A DNA stretch of 64,000 nucleotides from Streptomyces hyaluromycini. GTDB lineage: Bacteria > Actinomycetota > Actinomycetes > Streptomycetales > Streptomycetaceae. Shown piece by piece: positions 43,824 to 52,948 of the stretch (position 1 is its first letter; each line of letters begins with the position of its first letter). Below the pieces are notes generated by a model that saw only the letters and a list, made by a program, of their open reading frames with translations, made no database searches and was not told the origin of the DNA. Location: assembly GCF_002217755.1 (NCBI RefSeq), contig NZ_BCFL01000025.1:55356-119355 (forward strand), written 5' to 3'. Made by a program: the position numbers and the translations under genes.

Positions 43824-45524
43824 GTGACGGAGATCGTCGGCAAAGAGGCGCCGCCGGCCGTGGCGGACAGCGGCACGGACGGCAAACGGACGTACAACGA
43901 CTGGGCGCAGAACGACACGCTGGAGGACTACTCGCTGCGGTACGCGCCGAAGTCCTTCCGCCGCTGGACCCCCTATGTGGTGGCCACCACCGCGCTCGGC
44001 GGCATCGCCTATCTCGCGGACTTCGCCATCGGCGGTTCGATCGCCATCTCCAACGGCTTCTCCAGTGCGATGGTGGCGATCCTGGCCGCGGCCGTGGTCA
44101 TCTTCCTCACCGGCATCCCGATCTCGTACTACTCGGCCAAGTACTCCATCGACATGGACCTGTTGACCCGGGGCGCGGGCTTCGGCTACCTCGGTTCGAC
44201 GCTCACGTCGGTCATCTACGCCAGCTTCACCTTCATCTTCTTCGCCCTCGAAGGCTCGATCATGGCGCAGGCCCTGGAGCTGGGCCTGCACATCCCGCTC
44301 GCCGTCGGCTATCTGATCTGCTCGCTGATCATCCTGCCGCTGGTGATCTACGGCATGACCGCGCTGTCGAAGATGCAGGTGTGGACGCAGCCGGTGTGGC
44401 TGGTGCTGATGGTCGCGCCGTTCGTGTCCATCGCGATCCAGGAGCCGGGCAAGTTCTCGGAGTTCACGCACTTCGCGGGCAATTCCCCCACCGGGTCGAG
44501 CATCAGCATGCTGGGGGTGGGCGCGGGCGCCGGTGTGGCGCTGTCGCTGATCGCGCAGATCGGTGAGCAGGTGGACTACCTGCGGTTCATGCCGGACAAG
44601 ACGCCGGAGAACAGCAAGAAGTGGTGGGGGGCGGTACTCAGCGCCGGTCCCGGCTGGGTGGTGCTCGGTGCGGCGAAGCAGATCGGCGGCGCGTTCCTCG
44701 CCTTCTACATCGCCGGGAGCGTGGGCCTGGCCAAGGCCAACGAGCCGATCCAGCAGTACGTGTCCGGTTTCAAGACGTTCGCCGCGCCCGTCGCGCTGGG
44801 CCTGGCCACGTTCTTCGTGATCCTCTCCCAGATAAAGATCAACTCGACGAACGCGTACTCCGGTTCGCTGTCCTGGTCGAACTTCTTCTCCCGGCTGACA
44901 CACCGTCACCCCGGGCGGGTGGTCTACATCTTCCTCAACGTCGGCATCGCCCTGGCCCTGATGGAGGGCGGTGTCTTCGGCTTCCTCAACACCGTGCTGG
45001 GCTTCTACTCCAACGTGGCGATCGCCTGGATCGGCGCGGTCGTCGCCGACCTGGTCATCAACAAGCCGCTGAAGCTCAGCCCGTCGTACATCGAGTTCAA
45101 GCGGGCCCATCTGCACAACTTCAACCCGGTCGGCTTCGGCTCGATGCTGATCGCGTCGGCGGTCTCGATCGCCGCCTACTTCAACGCCTTCGGGGAGTAC
45201 GGCAAGGCGTACTCGCCGTTCATCGCGCTGTTCCTGGCGATGGTGCTCTCGCCGCTGTTCGCGGTGCTGACCAAGGGGAAGTACTACATCGCCCGCGTCG
45301 ACGACCTCGCGGAGCCGCTGCTCGGCCCGGACGGGCTGCCGTCGGCGGTCACGCTGACGTGCACGGTGTGCGCGACCGACTTCGAGCGGCCGGACGTGGC
45401 GAACTGCCCGTTCCACTCGGGGGCGATCTGCTCGCTGTGCTGCAGCCTGGAGAAGGACTGCCACGACTCCTGCAAGACCGGCCCGGTCGCGCTCGCCATG
45501 CCGACGGTACGGTCCGCGGACTGA
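43824..45524 (+). CDS. NCS1-family purine/cytosine-type permease with C-terminal Cys cluster
   Basis: 566-aa transporter with about 12 transmembrane helices; the N-terminus (NDWAQNDTLEDYSLRYAP) and helix 1 region (ATTALGGIAYLADFAIG) fit the nucleobase:cation symporter-1 family (cytosine, purines, allantoin and relatives). After the last helix (SPFIALFLAMVLSPLFAVL) comes a soluble tail, residues about 495-566, with eight cysteines spaced C-x2-C-x11-C-x7-C-x2-C-C-x5-C-x3-C. This resembles a zinc- or iron-sulfur-binding module and is not part of ordinary NCS1 proteins. GTG 43824 follows GAGGG by 7 nt. Substrate cannot be read from sequence; the AmiC-like neighbour suggests an amide or nucleobase. 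Confidence 0.9.
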   Translation: MTEIVGKEAPPAVADSGTDGKRTYNDWAQNDTLEDYSLRYAPKSFRRWTPYVVATTALGGIAYLADFAIGGSIAISNGFSSAMVAILAAAVVIFLTGIPISYYSAKYSIDMDLLTRGAGFGYLGSTLTSVIYASFTFIFFALEGSIMAQALELGLHIPLAVGYLICSLIILPLVIYGMTALSKMQVWTQPVWLVLMVAPFVSIAIQEPGKFSEFTHFAGNSPTGSSISMLGVGAGAGVALSLIAQIGEQVDYLRFMPDKTPENSKKWWGAVLSAGPGWVVLGAAKQIGGAFLAFYIAGSVGLAKANEPIQQYVSGFKTFAAPVALGLATFFVILSQIKINSTNAYSGSLSWSNFFSRLTHRHPGRVVYIFLNVGIALALMEGGVFGFLNTVLGFYSNVAIAWIGAVVADLVINKPLKLSPSYIEFKRAHLHNFNPVGFGSMLIASAVSIAAYFNAFGEYGKAYSPFIALFLAMVLSPLFAVLTKGKYYIARVDDLAEPLLGPDGLPSAVTLTCTVCATDFERPDVANCPFHSGAICSLCCSLEKDCHDSCKTGPVALAMPTVRSAD

Positions 45525-45550
45525 CCTTCCGGCTCCCGCCGCTCCAGTTC

Positions 45551-46141
45551 CTACCGCTCCGGCTCGCGTCCTTCGGCGCGGGCCGGAGCTCCTGTGTACA
45601 GGCCGTCCATCAGGAGCCTGATCTGGCGGTCGGCCTGCCCCTTCCAGTCACCGGCCACGTCCAGCCGCAGCAGGCCGCCCATGGCCCGGACCACGTCGGC
45701 CGTCGCCATGTCGGCCCGGAGCGTCCCGGCGGCGACGCCCGCGGTGAAGAGGGTGTCGATGGTGTCGTAGACCTTCGAGTACGACTCCTCGGCCCCGCCG
45801 GAACGCAGCGCCTGCGACATGTGCTGTTTCGTGACGAGCAGGCCCGCCAGCCGGCCCATGAACTCGCGCAGCGCCCGGTCCGGCGGGAGTGTCGCGAGGA
45901 GGTCCGCCGCGTCGGCGCACAGCTGGTCCACCTCGTGCTCGTAGGCCGCGAGGACCAGTGACTCCCGGGTCGGGAAGTGCCGGTAGAGGGTGCCGATGCC
46001 GACCCCGGCCGCCCTGGCGATGCCGTCCAGCGGCGCGTCCTTGCCGGTGCGCGTGAACTCCTCCAGCGCCGCCGCCACCAGCTTCTCGCGGTTGCGGCGG
46101 GCGTGGGCGCGCACGGGCCGTGCGGATCCCTGTTCGTTCAT
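45551..46141 (-). CDS. TetR family transcriptional regulator
   Basis: 196-aa regulator with an N-terminal TetR helix-turn-helix at about residues 18-62 (REKLVAAALEEFTRTG, then VGIGTLYRHFPTRESLV) and an all-helical ligand-binding domain. It is divergent from the aldo/keto reductase at 46286. Two GGAGGATCCTCC-centred palindromes lie in the 144-bp gap, so repression of that enzyme and of itself is likely. It is tail-to-tail with the permease (26 bp). Confidence 0.93.
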   Translation of the reverse strand: MNEQGSARPVRAHARRNREKLVAAALEEFTRTGKDAPLDGIARAAGVGIGTLYRHFPTRESLVLAAYEHEVDQLCADAADLLATLPPDRALREFMGRLAGLLVTKQHMSQALRSGGAEESYSKVYDTIDTLFTAGVAAGTLRADMATADVVRAMGGLLRLDVAGDWKGQADRQIRLLMDGLYTGAPARAEGREPER

Positions 46142-46194
46142 GCCGTACTCCCCTCCAGGCCGGTCACCGTACCGGGCATTCTGCCCACTTGCTT

Positions 46195-46242
46195 ACCGGA
46201 GGATCCTCCATTAACGTCATTGTTACCGGAGGATCCTCCGGT
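46195..46242. promoter_or_regulatory. Paired palindromic operators for the divergent TetR/aldo-keto reductase genes
   Basis: Site 1 is ACCGGAGGATCCTCCATT (46195-46212). Site 2 is the perfect 18-bp palindrome ACCGGAGGATCCTCCGGT (46225-46242). Centres are 30 bp apart, close to three helical turns, so bound dimers would sit on the same face. Both share the core GGAGGATCCTCC. Confidence 0.85.
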
Positions 46243-46285
46243 ATTCGCCATCGTACGCACTGCGCACATCGAACGGAGTCATGCC

Positions 46286-47227
46286 GTGAACACGGTTTCT
46301 CTCGGTGACCTCACCACCTCCGCCCAGGGTCTCGGCTGCATGGGCATGAGCGAGGGATACGGCCCGACCAGCTGGGACGACGCGATCGCCACCATTCACC
46401 GGGCCCTCGACCTGGGGGTCACCCTCATCGACACCGCCGACGCCTACGCCTTCGGACACAACGAGGTGCTGGTGGGCCGGGCCGTCGCGGGCCGGCGGGA
46501 CGAGGTCCAGCTCGCCACGAAGACCGGCATCGACCGCATGGGCGCCGACACCTGGGCACTGCGCGGCGACCCCGGCTACATCAAGCGCGCCTGCGACGCC
46601 TCCCTGCTCCGGCTCGGCGTCGACCACATCGACCTCTACTACCTGCACCGGCCGCCGCAGAACGCCGAGATCGAGGAGTCCGTCGGCGCCATGGCGGAGC
46701 TGGTGAAGGAGGGCAAGATCCGGCACATCGGCCTGTCCGAGGTGAACGGCGAACTGCTGCGGCGCGCCCACGCCGTGCACCCGGTCACGGCGGTGCAGAG
46801 CGAGTACTCGATCTGGTCCCGGGACCTGGAGACGACCGTCGGGGACGCCCTGCGCGAGCTGGGCGTGGCCCTGGTGGCGTACTCACCGCTCGGCCGGGGC
46901 TTCCTGACCGGCACGGTCGACGTGACCGCGCTGCCGGCGGGCGACGCCCGGCGGCGGCTGCCCCGGTTCCGGACGACGGACAACGACGTCATCGCGGACG
47001 CCGTCCGCACCCTGGCGGAGGCCAAGGGCGTGACCCCGGCACAGCTGGCACTGGCCTGGGTGCAGGCCCGGGGTGCACACCTCGGGGTGCCCGTGGTGCC
47101 GATCCCGGGGACGAAGCGCGTGAAATGGCTGGAGCAGAACGTGGCCGCCGCCGGCATCGAGCTGACCGCCGACGAGGCCGCCACGCTGGACGGGCTGGCC
47201 GCGCGGACGGTGGGCGGCCGCTACTGA
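46286..47227 (+). CDS. Aldo/keto reductase (AKR13/YakC-like)
   Basis: 313-aa NADPH-dependent oxidoreductase, TIM barrel. The N-terminal GLGCMGMSEGYG is typical of the YakC-type group. The tetrad residues are present: Asp and Tyr in DTADAYAFGHNE, Lys in ATKTG, His in YLHRP. The cofactor-binding end includes PVVPIPGTKR. GTG 46286 lies 7 nt after GGAG. It is divergent from the TetR gene and shares its operators, so it is probably induced by an aldehyde or ketone-type ligand. Substrate unknown. Confidence 0.92.
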   Translation: MNTVSLGDLTTSAQGLGCMGMSEGYGPTSWDDAIATIHRALDLGVTLIDTADAYAFGHNEVLVGRAVAGRRDEVQLATKTGIDRMGADTWALRGDPGYIKRACDASLLRLGVDHIDLYYLHRPPQNAEIEESVGAMAELVKEGKIRHIGLSEVNGELLRRAHAVHPVTAVQSEYSIWSRDLETTVGDALRELGVALVAYSPLGRGFLTGTVDVTALPAGDARRRLPRFRTTDNDVIADAVRTLAEAKGVTPAQLALAWVQARGAHLGVPVVPIPGTKRVKWLEQNVAAAGIELTADEAATLDGLAARTVGGRY

Positions 47228-47445
47228 ACGGCACCGCCACCGGTTCCCGGCCGGCGCCCGGCACCCCGTGCCCCCGGACCTCGCGTCGGCCGGAGACCGC
47301 CAAGTGCCCCACCACGGCGGGAGCCGCACCACGGAATCCGCCGCTCCTTCGGGTGTGACTGCCCTCACACAACCCGGATCGAACTTCTCCCGCTCCGCCC
47401 CGTCCTGCCGATGTCCCACCGAACCGACCGGACACGGAGAAGAAC
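47228..47445. other. Intergenic region with a GTGTGA/TCACAC inverted repeat
   Basis: 218 bp before the hydrolase gene, no coding potential. An inverted repeat GTGTGA-6 nt-TCACAC lies at 47353-47370, about 75 bp upstream of the start. It could be an operator or weak hairpin; nothing else stands out. Confidence 0.45.
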
Positions 47446-48339
47446 ATGACCTCGCCCCTGACCGATCCCCTGGCCGCCGGAACGCACGCCGTCGAGATCG
47501 ACGGCCTCGTGCAGCGCTACCACGTGCACGGCACGGGGCCGGTGTGCGTCGCGCACTCCGGCGGCCCGGGCATCGACTGGGAGTACCTGCGGATGCCCGA
47601 ACTGGAGCGGCACCTGACGGTCGTCTACCCGGAGCCGATCGGCAGCGGGGCCTCGGACCGGCTGCCGTCCCACCCCAACGGCTACACCCGGGCCCGCTAC
47701 AGCCGTTTCCTCGGCGCGCTCCTCGACCACCTCGGCGTCTCCGAGGTGCACCTGCTGGGCCACTCGCACGGCGGCTTCGTCGCCCAGTACCACGCCCTGC
47801 ACCACCCCGAGCGGCTCGCCGGGGTGATCCTGTACGAGAGCCTGCCGGTGACCGGCCCCGAGCACACCGCCGAGACCGTGCGGCAGGTGGAGGCGTTCGC
47901 CGGGCGGCACGCCGGCCACCCCGGGCTCGCCGAGGTCCTGGCCGCCTTCCAGGCCATCCCCACCGTCACCGACGACGCGGCGCAGACCGCCGTCGCCCGG
48001 GGGCTGTTCCCCGCCTACTTCGCCGACTACTGGGGCCGGGAGCAGGAGTTCGCGCCCATCCGGGCGGCCGTGCGGGCCACGTACGTCTCCGGCCTGGACG
48101 AGGACCTGTCCCCGATCGTCTTCGACGACCGCGCCGGCCTCGGCAAGGTCACCGTGCCCACCCTCGTGCTGGCCGGCCGCCACGACTTCATCTGCGGAGT
48201 GCGGTGGGCCGAGGAACTGCACACCCTGGTCCCCGGCTCGGAGCTGGTCATCCTGGAGAACAGCGGGCACTTCGGCCACATCGAGGAGCCGGCGGCCTTC
48301 ACGGCCGCGGTGACGCGGTTCGTCACGACCGGCCGCTAG
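47446..48339 (+). CDS. Alpha/beta hydrolase (proline iminopeptidase-like)
   Basis: 297-aa alpha/beta-hydrolase: an oxyanion-region SGGPG near residue 44, nucleophile elbow G-H-S-H-G, an acid near AGRHDF, and the catalytic His in ENSGHFGHIE. The layout matches the proline iminopeptidase-like subfamily (S33), which also contains esterases and lactonases. The ATG follows CGGAGAAG. Its TAG stop (48337-48339) is the first three bases of an inserted 177-bp MITE-like element, so the native C-terminus may have been altered by that insertion. Confidence 0.88.
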   Translation: MTSPLTDPLAAGTHAVEIDGLVQRYHVHGTGPVCVAHSGGPGIDWEYLRMPELERHLTVVYPEPIGSGASDRLPSHPNGYTRARYSRFLGALLDHLGVSEVHLLGHSHGGFVAQYHALHHPERLAGVILYESLPVTGPEHTAETVRQVEAFAGRHAGHPGLAEVLAAFQAIPTVTDDAAQTAVARGLFPAYFADYWGREQEFAPIRAAVRATYVSGLDEDLSPIVFDDRAGLGKVTVPTLVLAGRHDFICGVRWAEELHTLVPGSELVILENSGHFGHIEEPAAFTAAVTRFVTTGR

Positions 48340-48513
48340 GGCCTGTCTGACAATGCCCGTCTGCCTCGCGACGCCATGCACGCACTCTCGCCGCACCGGG
48401 CGCAGACCCAAGTACGTCCAGTACGAGGGCCTACGCCCGGCACGCCGAGAGCACGCACCTGACGCCGCGAGGCCGCCCTCCGGGCGACGACGGGAATTGT
48501 CAGACAGGCCCTA
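48337..48513. mobile_element. 177-bp MITE-like hairpin element, copy 1
   Basis: Ends are TAGGGCCTGTCTGACAAT and its complement, giving terminal inverted repeats of about 25 bp with one mismatch. The interior arms also pair imperfectly (around ctctcgccgcaccgggcg and its partner), so the whole element can form one long hairpin. No coding capacity for a transposase. It is nearly identical to copy 2 (61773-61949). TA bases flank both ends, compatible with TA/CTAG target duplication as in IS5-type families; that link is inference. Confidence 0.88.
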
Positions 48514-48561
48514 GGCGATCCGACTTCCCGAGAGAGAACGTTCCGAAAGAGAATCAGAGTC

Positions 48562-49407
48562 ATGACCACAGTCGTTCAGGCGTCCGTCGCCGAACAGTCC
48601 GAGGCCGAGGCGCTCTTCCAGTTCGAGACCCGGGCCCCCGAGTCCGTCCGCACCGCGCTCGGCATGAGCGCCGCACGCATCGGCGGCGGAGTGGTGCTGT
48701 CGATGACCGACGACGTCACCCACTTCTGGAGCAAGGCCCTCGGCTTCGGCGTCGGCACCCCCGTCACCGCGGAACTCGTCGGAGAGGTCTGCGACTTCTA
48801 CCGCGCGGCGGGCACCCCGCGGGCCGTTCTCCAGATCGCCCCGGCCTTCCTGCCCGAGGACTGGGCGGACATCTGCGCGCGGGAGGGCATCACCGCGTCG
48901 GACTCGGCCTGGGTGAAGCTCGTCTGCCCGGTCGAGGAGGCCGTCGCCCGCGCCGACGCGCCCGGCCGGTCCCCCGACGGGATCCGCGTCGCCCCGGTGG
49001 AGGCCGAACAGGCCGCCGAATGGGGCGAGGTGATGATGACGGCGTTCGGCATGCCGGTCGAGCCCTACGCGCAGATGGCCGCCGGCAGCGTGGAGCAGCC
49101 CGGCTGGCACCCCCACGCGGCCTGGCTGGACGGGGAGTTGGTCGGCACGGGCACGATGTACGTCCGCGGCGAGACGGCCCAGTTCTTCGCCGGCTCCGTC
49201 GCGGCGCACGCCCGCAACCGCGGCGGCCAGACCGCGCTGCTGGCCGCCCGGGCCCGCAGGGCACAGCAGCTGGGGTGCCGGACGCTCGTCGCCGAGACCG
49301 GCGCCGAGACCCCCGGGACCCACAACCCCTCCCTGCACAACATGCTCCGCCTGGGCTTCGAAGTGGCCTACGAGCGCCGCAACTGGCTCTGGAAGCCGAC
49401 CGCCTGA
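48562..49407 (+). CDS. GNAT family N-acetyltransferase
   Basis: 281-aa protein. The C-terminal ~130 residues match GNAT: a strand AAWLDGELVGTGTMYV, the acetyl-CoA loop AHARNRGGQTALLAARARRAQQLG, and a final N-M-L-R-L-G-F-E element. The N-terminal ~140 residues are a diverged second GNAT-like half. The downstream hairpin with a UUCG loop ends the unit. Substrate unknown. The start is an ATG at 48562 shortly after the MITE, so its promoter must lie in or just after that element. Confidence 0.88.
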   Translation: MTTVVQASVAEQSEAEALFQFETRAPESVRTALGMSAARIGGGVVLSMTDDVTHFWSKALGFGVGTPVTAELVGEVCDFYRAAGTPRAVLQIAPAFLPEDWADICAREGITASDSAWVKLVCPVEEAVARADAPGRSPDGIRVAPVEAEQAAEWGEVMMTAFGMPVEPYAQMAAGSVEQPGWHPHAAWLDGELVGTGTMYVRGETAQFFAGSVAAHARNRGGQTALLAARARRAQQLGCRTLVAETGAETPGTHNPSLHNMLRLGFEVAYERRNWLWKPTA

Positions 49408-49432
49408 CCGGCGGACCTGCCGCCCGGACGCC

Positions 49433-49460
49433 GCGTGCCGCCGCTTCGGCGGCGGCACGC
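49433..49460 (+). terminator. UUCG-tetraloop terminator after the GNAT gene
   Basis: Perfect 12-bp stem GCGTGCCGCCGC / GCGGCGGCACGC closed by a TTCG tetraloop, 25 bp after the stop codon. Confidence 0.85.
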
Positions 49461-49786
49461 AGCGCGGCCGTGCGCCCGGCACGGACCGGCTCGCCCACGC
49501 CCCGGACGTCCTGGAGCGGGCGGGAGCCGGCCGCCCGCACGCGGCCGACACGGTCCGTCCCTCCGACCACGGCCACCGGCCCGCCCGCGCCCGGAACGCC
49601 CTGGACCGAGCGGCTGCCTGCCGCCCGTGCAAGGCCCTCAGGCAGCCGCTCGTCGCCGACGTCCACCGCGCGGACCGGACGGGGGCCCCGTCCGCGAGCC
49701 CGCCGCGCGCCGGTGTGCGAGCGGTCATGGCTGCGGAGCCGGTGGATGCCCGGGCCGTGCTCGCTCCCGGCGGCTTACGATGAGGC
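49461..49786. other. Intergenic region upstream of the AraC gene
   Basis: About 325 bp of Arg/Pro-rich open frames on both strands without a ribosome binding site or a recognisable domain; most likely non-coding. No promoter consensus is clear. Confidence 0.45.
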
Positions 49787-50722
49787 GTGTACTCCTGGAG
49801 CGAAGCCCTCACCCTGACCTCGGCGAGCGCCTGGGACGAGCTCTTCACCGGCCTGCACGGCGCCAGCCGGATCAGCGTGCCCGACCGCGAGGCGCCGTGG
49901 CGCGCCCGCCTGGAGTGGCAGCAGTCGACGGCGTACGGCGTCGCCCTGTGCGCCGGCGGGCGGGAGGTGGTGCAGCGGGAGACCCGGCACATCCGCTCCG
50001 ATCCGCGGGGTACGTACGAACTCCTCGTCCCGCTGGCCGGTACCGCCTGGGTGGAGCAGGGGCCGTCGGCCACGGAGATCCGGGCCGGCAGCATGGTGCT
50101 CTGCGACATCGACCGTCCGATGAAGTTCGCGCATGACGCGGACTTCCTGTCGATCGCCTTCATCATGTCCGGCGAGAATATCTCCGCGCGCAGCCGGATC
50201 GCGGCCGGCGAGCCGCAGTTGCTCGGCGCCGAGCGCGGACTGGGCCGGATCGTCCGGCAGTTGACCACCACGCTCCACGAGGAGCGCGCGGAACTCTCGG
50301 AGCGCACCTTCGACCTCGCGTGCGACCGGCTGCTCGACCTGGTCTGCCTGGCCGCGGAGGGCGGCACCGACACGGCGCCCGCCGGGCAGCGGGCGACGGT
50401 CGAGGCCGCGGTCCGCCGCTACGTCCGGCAGCACGCCTGTGAACGGGACCTGGACGTCGTCGCCGTCGCGCGGGCGCTCGGCTGGTCCGTGCGCTATGTC
50501 CAGCAGGTGCTCCAGGACGCCGGCACCACGGCCCGCGACCTGATCCGCCGGGAACGGCTGAACGCGGCCCGCGAACGGCTGGCCGGCCCGGGCTGGGCGT
50601 CGTACTCGATCGCGCAGATCGCGCACTCCTGCGGCTTCGGCAGTCACGCGTCGTTCGCGACCGCGTTCCGGGCGGAGTTCGGGACGACCCCGAGCGAGGC
50701 CCGGCGGCGGCGCGCTAGCTGA
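49787..50722 (+). CDS. AraC family transcriptional regulator
   Basis: 311-aa regulator: an N-terminal cupin-like sensing domain (residues about 30-170) and a C-terminal AraC double helix-turn-helix (about 205-311) with the second HTH motif IAQIAHSCGFGSHASFATAFRAEFG followed by T-P-S-E-A-R. The GTG start lacks a strong box. Its last 8 bases overlap the stop end of the convergent phosphotriesterase gene. Target unknown; it may control the neighbouring NAD kinase/phosphotriesterase pair. Confidence 0.92.
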   Translation: MYSWSEALTLTSASAWDELFTGLHGASRISVPDREAPWRARLEWQQSTAYGVALCAGGREVVQRETRHIRSDPRGTYELLVPLAGTAWVEQGPSATEIRAGSMVLCDIDRPMKFAHDADFLSIAFIMSGENISARSRIAAGEPQLLGAERGLGRIVRQLTTTLHEERAELSERTFDLACDRLLDLVCLAAEGGTDTAPAGQRATVEAAVRRYVRQHACERDLDVVAVARALGWSVRYVQQVLQDAGTTARDLIRRERLNAARERLAGPGWASYSIAQIAHSCGFGSHASFATAFRAEFGTTPSEARRRRAS

Positions 50723-51698
50723 AGTAGCGGCGCGGGTTGTCGACCAGCATGGTGGTCAACTGGGCCTCCGAGACGCCCGCTTGCAGCAGTGCCGGGAGGA
50801 CCTGGTCGTGCAGGTGGGTGTAGTGCCAGTCCGGTGCGATCTGCTCCTTCACACCGGGCGGGAACCAGTCGATGTGGCAGGACGCGTCGTGCGACAGCAC
50901 CATCCGCCCGGCGAGCCCCTCGGCCGCGAGGGCCGCGACGGTCGCCACCCGCTGGTCGCCGGGGAGCAGGATGTCGAGGCCGAAGCGGTCCATGCCGACG
51001 TACGAGCCGTTGTCGATGAGTTCGTGCAGGTAGTCCAGGTCGGCGGTGTCACCGCTGTGCCCGACGACCACCTTGCCGAGGTCCGCGCCCTCGCTGCGCA
51101 GGATCTCCTGGGCGACCAGGCCGGTCCGTGCGGTGGCGCCGGTGTGCACGGTGATCGGGGCGCCGGTGGCCAGATGGGCCTGGGCCACCGCGCGCAGCAC
51201 CCGCTCCACGCCCGGGGTGAGCCGGTCCTCGATCGCGCACTTCAGGAAGGCGGCCCGGATCCCGGTGTCCGCGATGCCCTCGGTGAGTTCGCGGACGAAC
51301 AGTTCGGTCATGCCCTCGGCGCCGCCGAGCAGGGTGCCCGGGCCGTGGTAGCGGAAGTAGTCGGGGACGTCGGCCAGGGTGTAGATGCCGGTGGCCGCCA
51401 CGATGTTGAGGTCGACCTGCTCGTTCACCCGGGCGACGCGCGCGACGTCGCGGCCGAGGCCGATGCAGGTGGGGTCGACGATGGTGGTGACGCCGGTCGC
51501 GGCCAGGGCCTTGAGCCGGGTCACGGCGTCGTCAATGCGCTCCTGCTCGTCCCAGGTCTCCGGGAGGCTCTGCCGGAACTCCTCGCTGAGCACGAAGACG
51601 TGCTCGTGCATCAGGACGGTGCCGAGGTCGTCGGCGGGGACCGGGCCGCGGACCGTCTGGACCGTCTGGACCGTCCGGTCCGGGGAGTCGGTGGTCAT
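50715..51698 (-). CDS. Phosphotriesterase-family metal hydrolase
   Basis: 327-aa amidohydrolase-fold protein of the phosphotriesterase (PHP) family. Metal ligands are visible: the HxH in LMHEHVFV, the carboxylatable Lys in AAFLKCAIED, His in ITVHTGA, His in VVGHSGD, and Asp in LSHDASC. Family members hydrolyse lactones, phosphotriesters or related esters. The ATG overlaps the NAD kinase stop (ATGA), so the two are translationally coupled. It overlaps the AraC gene tail-to-tail by 8 bp. Confidence 0.92.
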   Translation of the reverse strand: MTTDSPDRTVQTVQTVRGPVPADDLGTVLMHEHVFVLSEEFRQSLPETWDEQERIDDAVTRLKALAATGVTTIVDPTCIGLGRDVARVARVNEQVDLNIVAATGIYTLADVPDYFRYHGPGTLLGGAEGMTELFVRELTEGIADTGIRAAFLKCAIEDRLTPGVERVLRAVAQAHLATGAPITVHTGATARTGLVAQEILRSEGADLGKVVVGHSGDTADLDYLHELIDNGSYVGMDRFGLDILLPGDQRVATVAALAAEGLAGRMVLSHDASCHIDWFPPGVKEQIAPDWHYTHLHDQVLPALLQAGVSEAQLTTMLVDNPRRYFS

Positions 51699-52858
51699 GG
51701 GTTGTTGTCGCCTTCCTGCACATGACGTGGGAAGACCGACTTTTCCAGTGCGGGGGCGGCACCGTCTTTCGCGTCGACGCACGGTTCTTTCGCCTCGGCG
51801 TACGCCGCGGACATCAGCGGCAGGGAGAGATGGGCCAGGTCACCGGGCGGGGGCGTGCGCAGCGACCACAGGGGGGCGGGGGTGCCGTCGGCGACCGCGG
51901 CCGGGGCGTCGGTGAGGTTCATGCGCTCGCGCAGGCGGCCGTAGAAGTCCATCGGCGCGAACCGGACCACCCGCAGGCGGGTCGGGGCGGCGTACACGCC
52001 GATCCAGTCCCCCGGCTCCAGTACGCCGCGCACCTGGCCGTCGACGCTGACCGCGGCCTGCCCCGAGCGTTCCAGGACACGCAGGCCGACCGCCTCGTTC
52101 GGGGCCGTGACGACCGAGCGGTTGAACGCCATGTGCGGGGCGACCGGGGTGAAGACGAGGGCCTCCGCGCAGGGCGAGACGACGGGTCCGCCGGCGGCGA
52201 AGCTGTAGGCGGTCGAGCCGGTCGGCGTGGCCACCAGCAGCGCGTCGGCGGAGTAGGAGGCCAGCAGCCGGCCGGAGACGTACACGCCGACGGAGACCTG
52301 GCGGTCCCGGGACAGCTTCTCCAGGACCACGTCGTTGACGGCGGTGATGTGCAGGGGGACGCCCCAGTCGGTGTCCTGCTCGCAGTCCGTGCGCACCTGG
52401 GGCGGCGGCAGCAGCGGCCCGCGGCCGTACTGCATCAGCCGCTCCATGTCGGCCGGCATCTCCAGGCGGCGGGAGGCGCGCATGGTGAGCAGCAGTCTGC
52501 TGTCGACGGTGTAGCGGTCCTCGCGGATCGCGTCCAGCGCCTCCCGGACCGAGCAGACCGGCACCTCGGTCAGGAAGCCGACCCGGCCCAGGTCGACGCC
52601 GAGGACCAGCGCGTCGTTGCGGGCGGCGAGCCGGGCGCCGCGCAGGAAGGTGCCGTCCCCGCCGAGGGTGACGATCAGGTCCGGGTCGCCCGCGGCCGCG
52701 ACCTCCTCCCCTGAGTGGTGCCGCCCGCCGTCGTGCCATACGTCGATGTCGGTGCACCGCACGTCGTGCTCCGCCGCCCACGCCCGGACGACACAGGCCG
52801 CGTCCACCGCCTCCGCGCGCCCGCCGTGCACCACAAGTCCGAGCCCGTTCACCGTCAT
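51695..52858 (-). CDS. NAD kinase
   Basis: 387-aa NAD(H) kinase-family protein phosphorylating NAD to NADP. Motifs: IVTLGGDGTFL near residues 66-76 (ATP/metal site), V-N-D-V-V-L-E-K, and ATPTGSTAYS. It is longer than typical (about 300) because of a C-terminal ~75-residue extension ending EGDNNP. Many actinobacteria hold a second divergent NAD kinase besides the housekeeping one; this copy sits away from the usual recN-type locus, so it is likely accessory. ATG 52858 follows GGAGG by 5 nt. It is coupled to the phosphotriesterase. Confidence 0.92.
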   Translation of the reverse strand: MTVNGLGLVVHGGRAEAVDAACVVRAWAAEHDVRCTDIDVWHDGGRHHSGEEVAAAGDPDLIVTLGGDGTFLRGARLAARNDALVLGVDLGRVGFLTEVPVCSVREALDAIREDRYTVDSRLLLTMRASRRLEMPADMERLMQYGRGPLLPPPQVRTDCEQDTDWGVPLHITAVNDVVLEKLSRDRQVSVGVYVSGRLLASYSADALLVATPTGSTAYSFAAGGPVVSPCAEALVFTPVAPHMAFNRSVVTAPNEAVGLRVLERSGQAAVSVDGQVRGVLEPGDWIGVYAAPTRLRVVRFAPMDFYGRLRERMNLTDAPAAVADGTPAPLWSLRTPPPGDLAHLSLPLMSAAYAEAKEPCVDAKDGAAPALEKSVFPRHVQEGDNNP

Positions 52859-52948
52859 CTCCGCCTCCAGGACACCGTGGCCGGCTGCTGCTCCCACGCT
52901 GTCACGGGCGGGGCGGATCTGTCGGGCGGAACGGGATCACAGTCCGGA

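Noticed and set aside
47365..48411. - strand frame sharing its N-terminus with one at 60894-61847
   Set aside because: The shared start is simply the MITE-like element; no protein family recognised.
49435..50136. Open frame in the gap before the AraC gene
   Set aside because: Pro/Arg-rich, overlaps the terminator and runs into the AraC gene in another frame.
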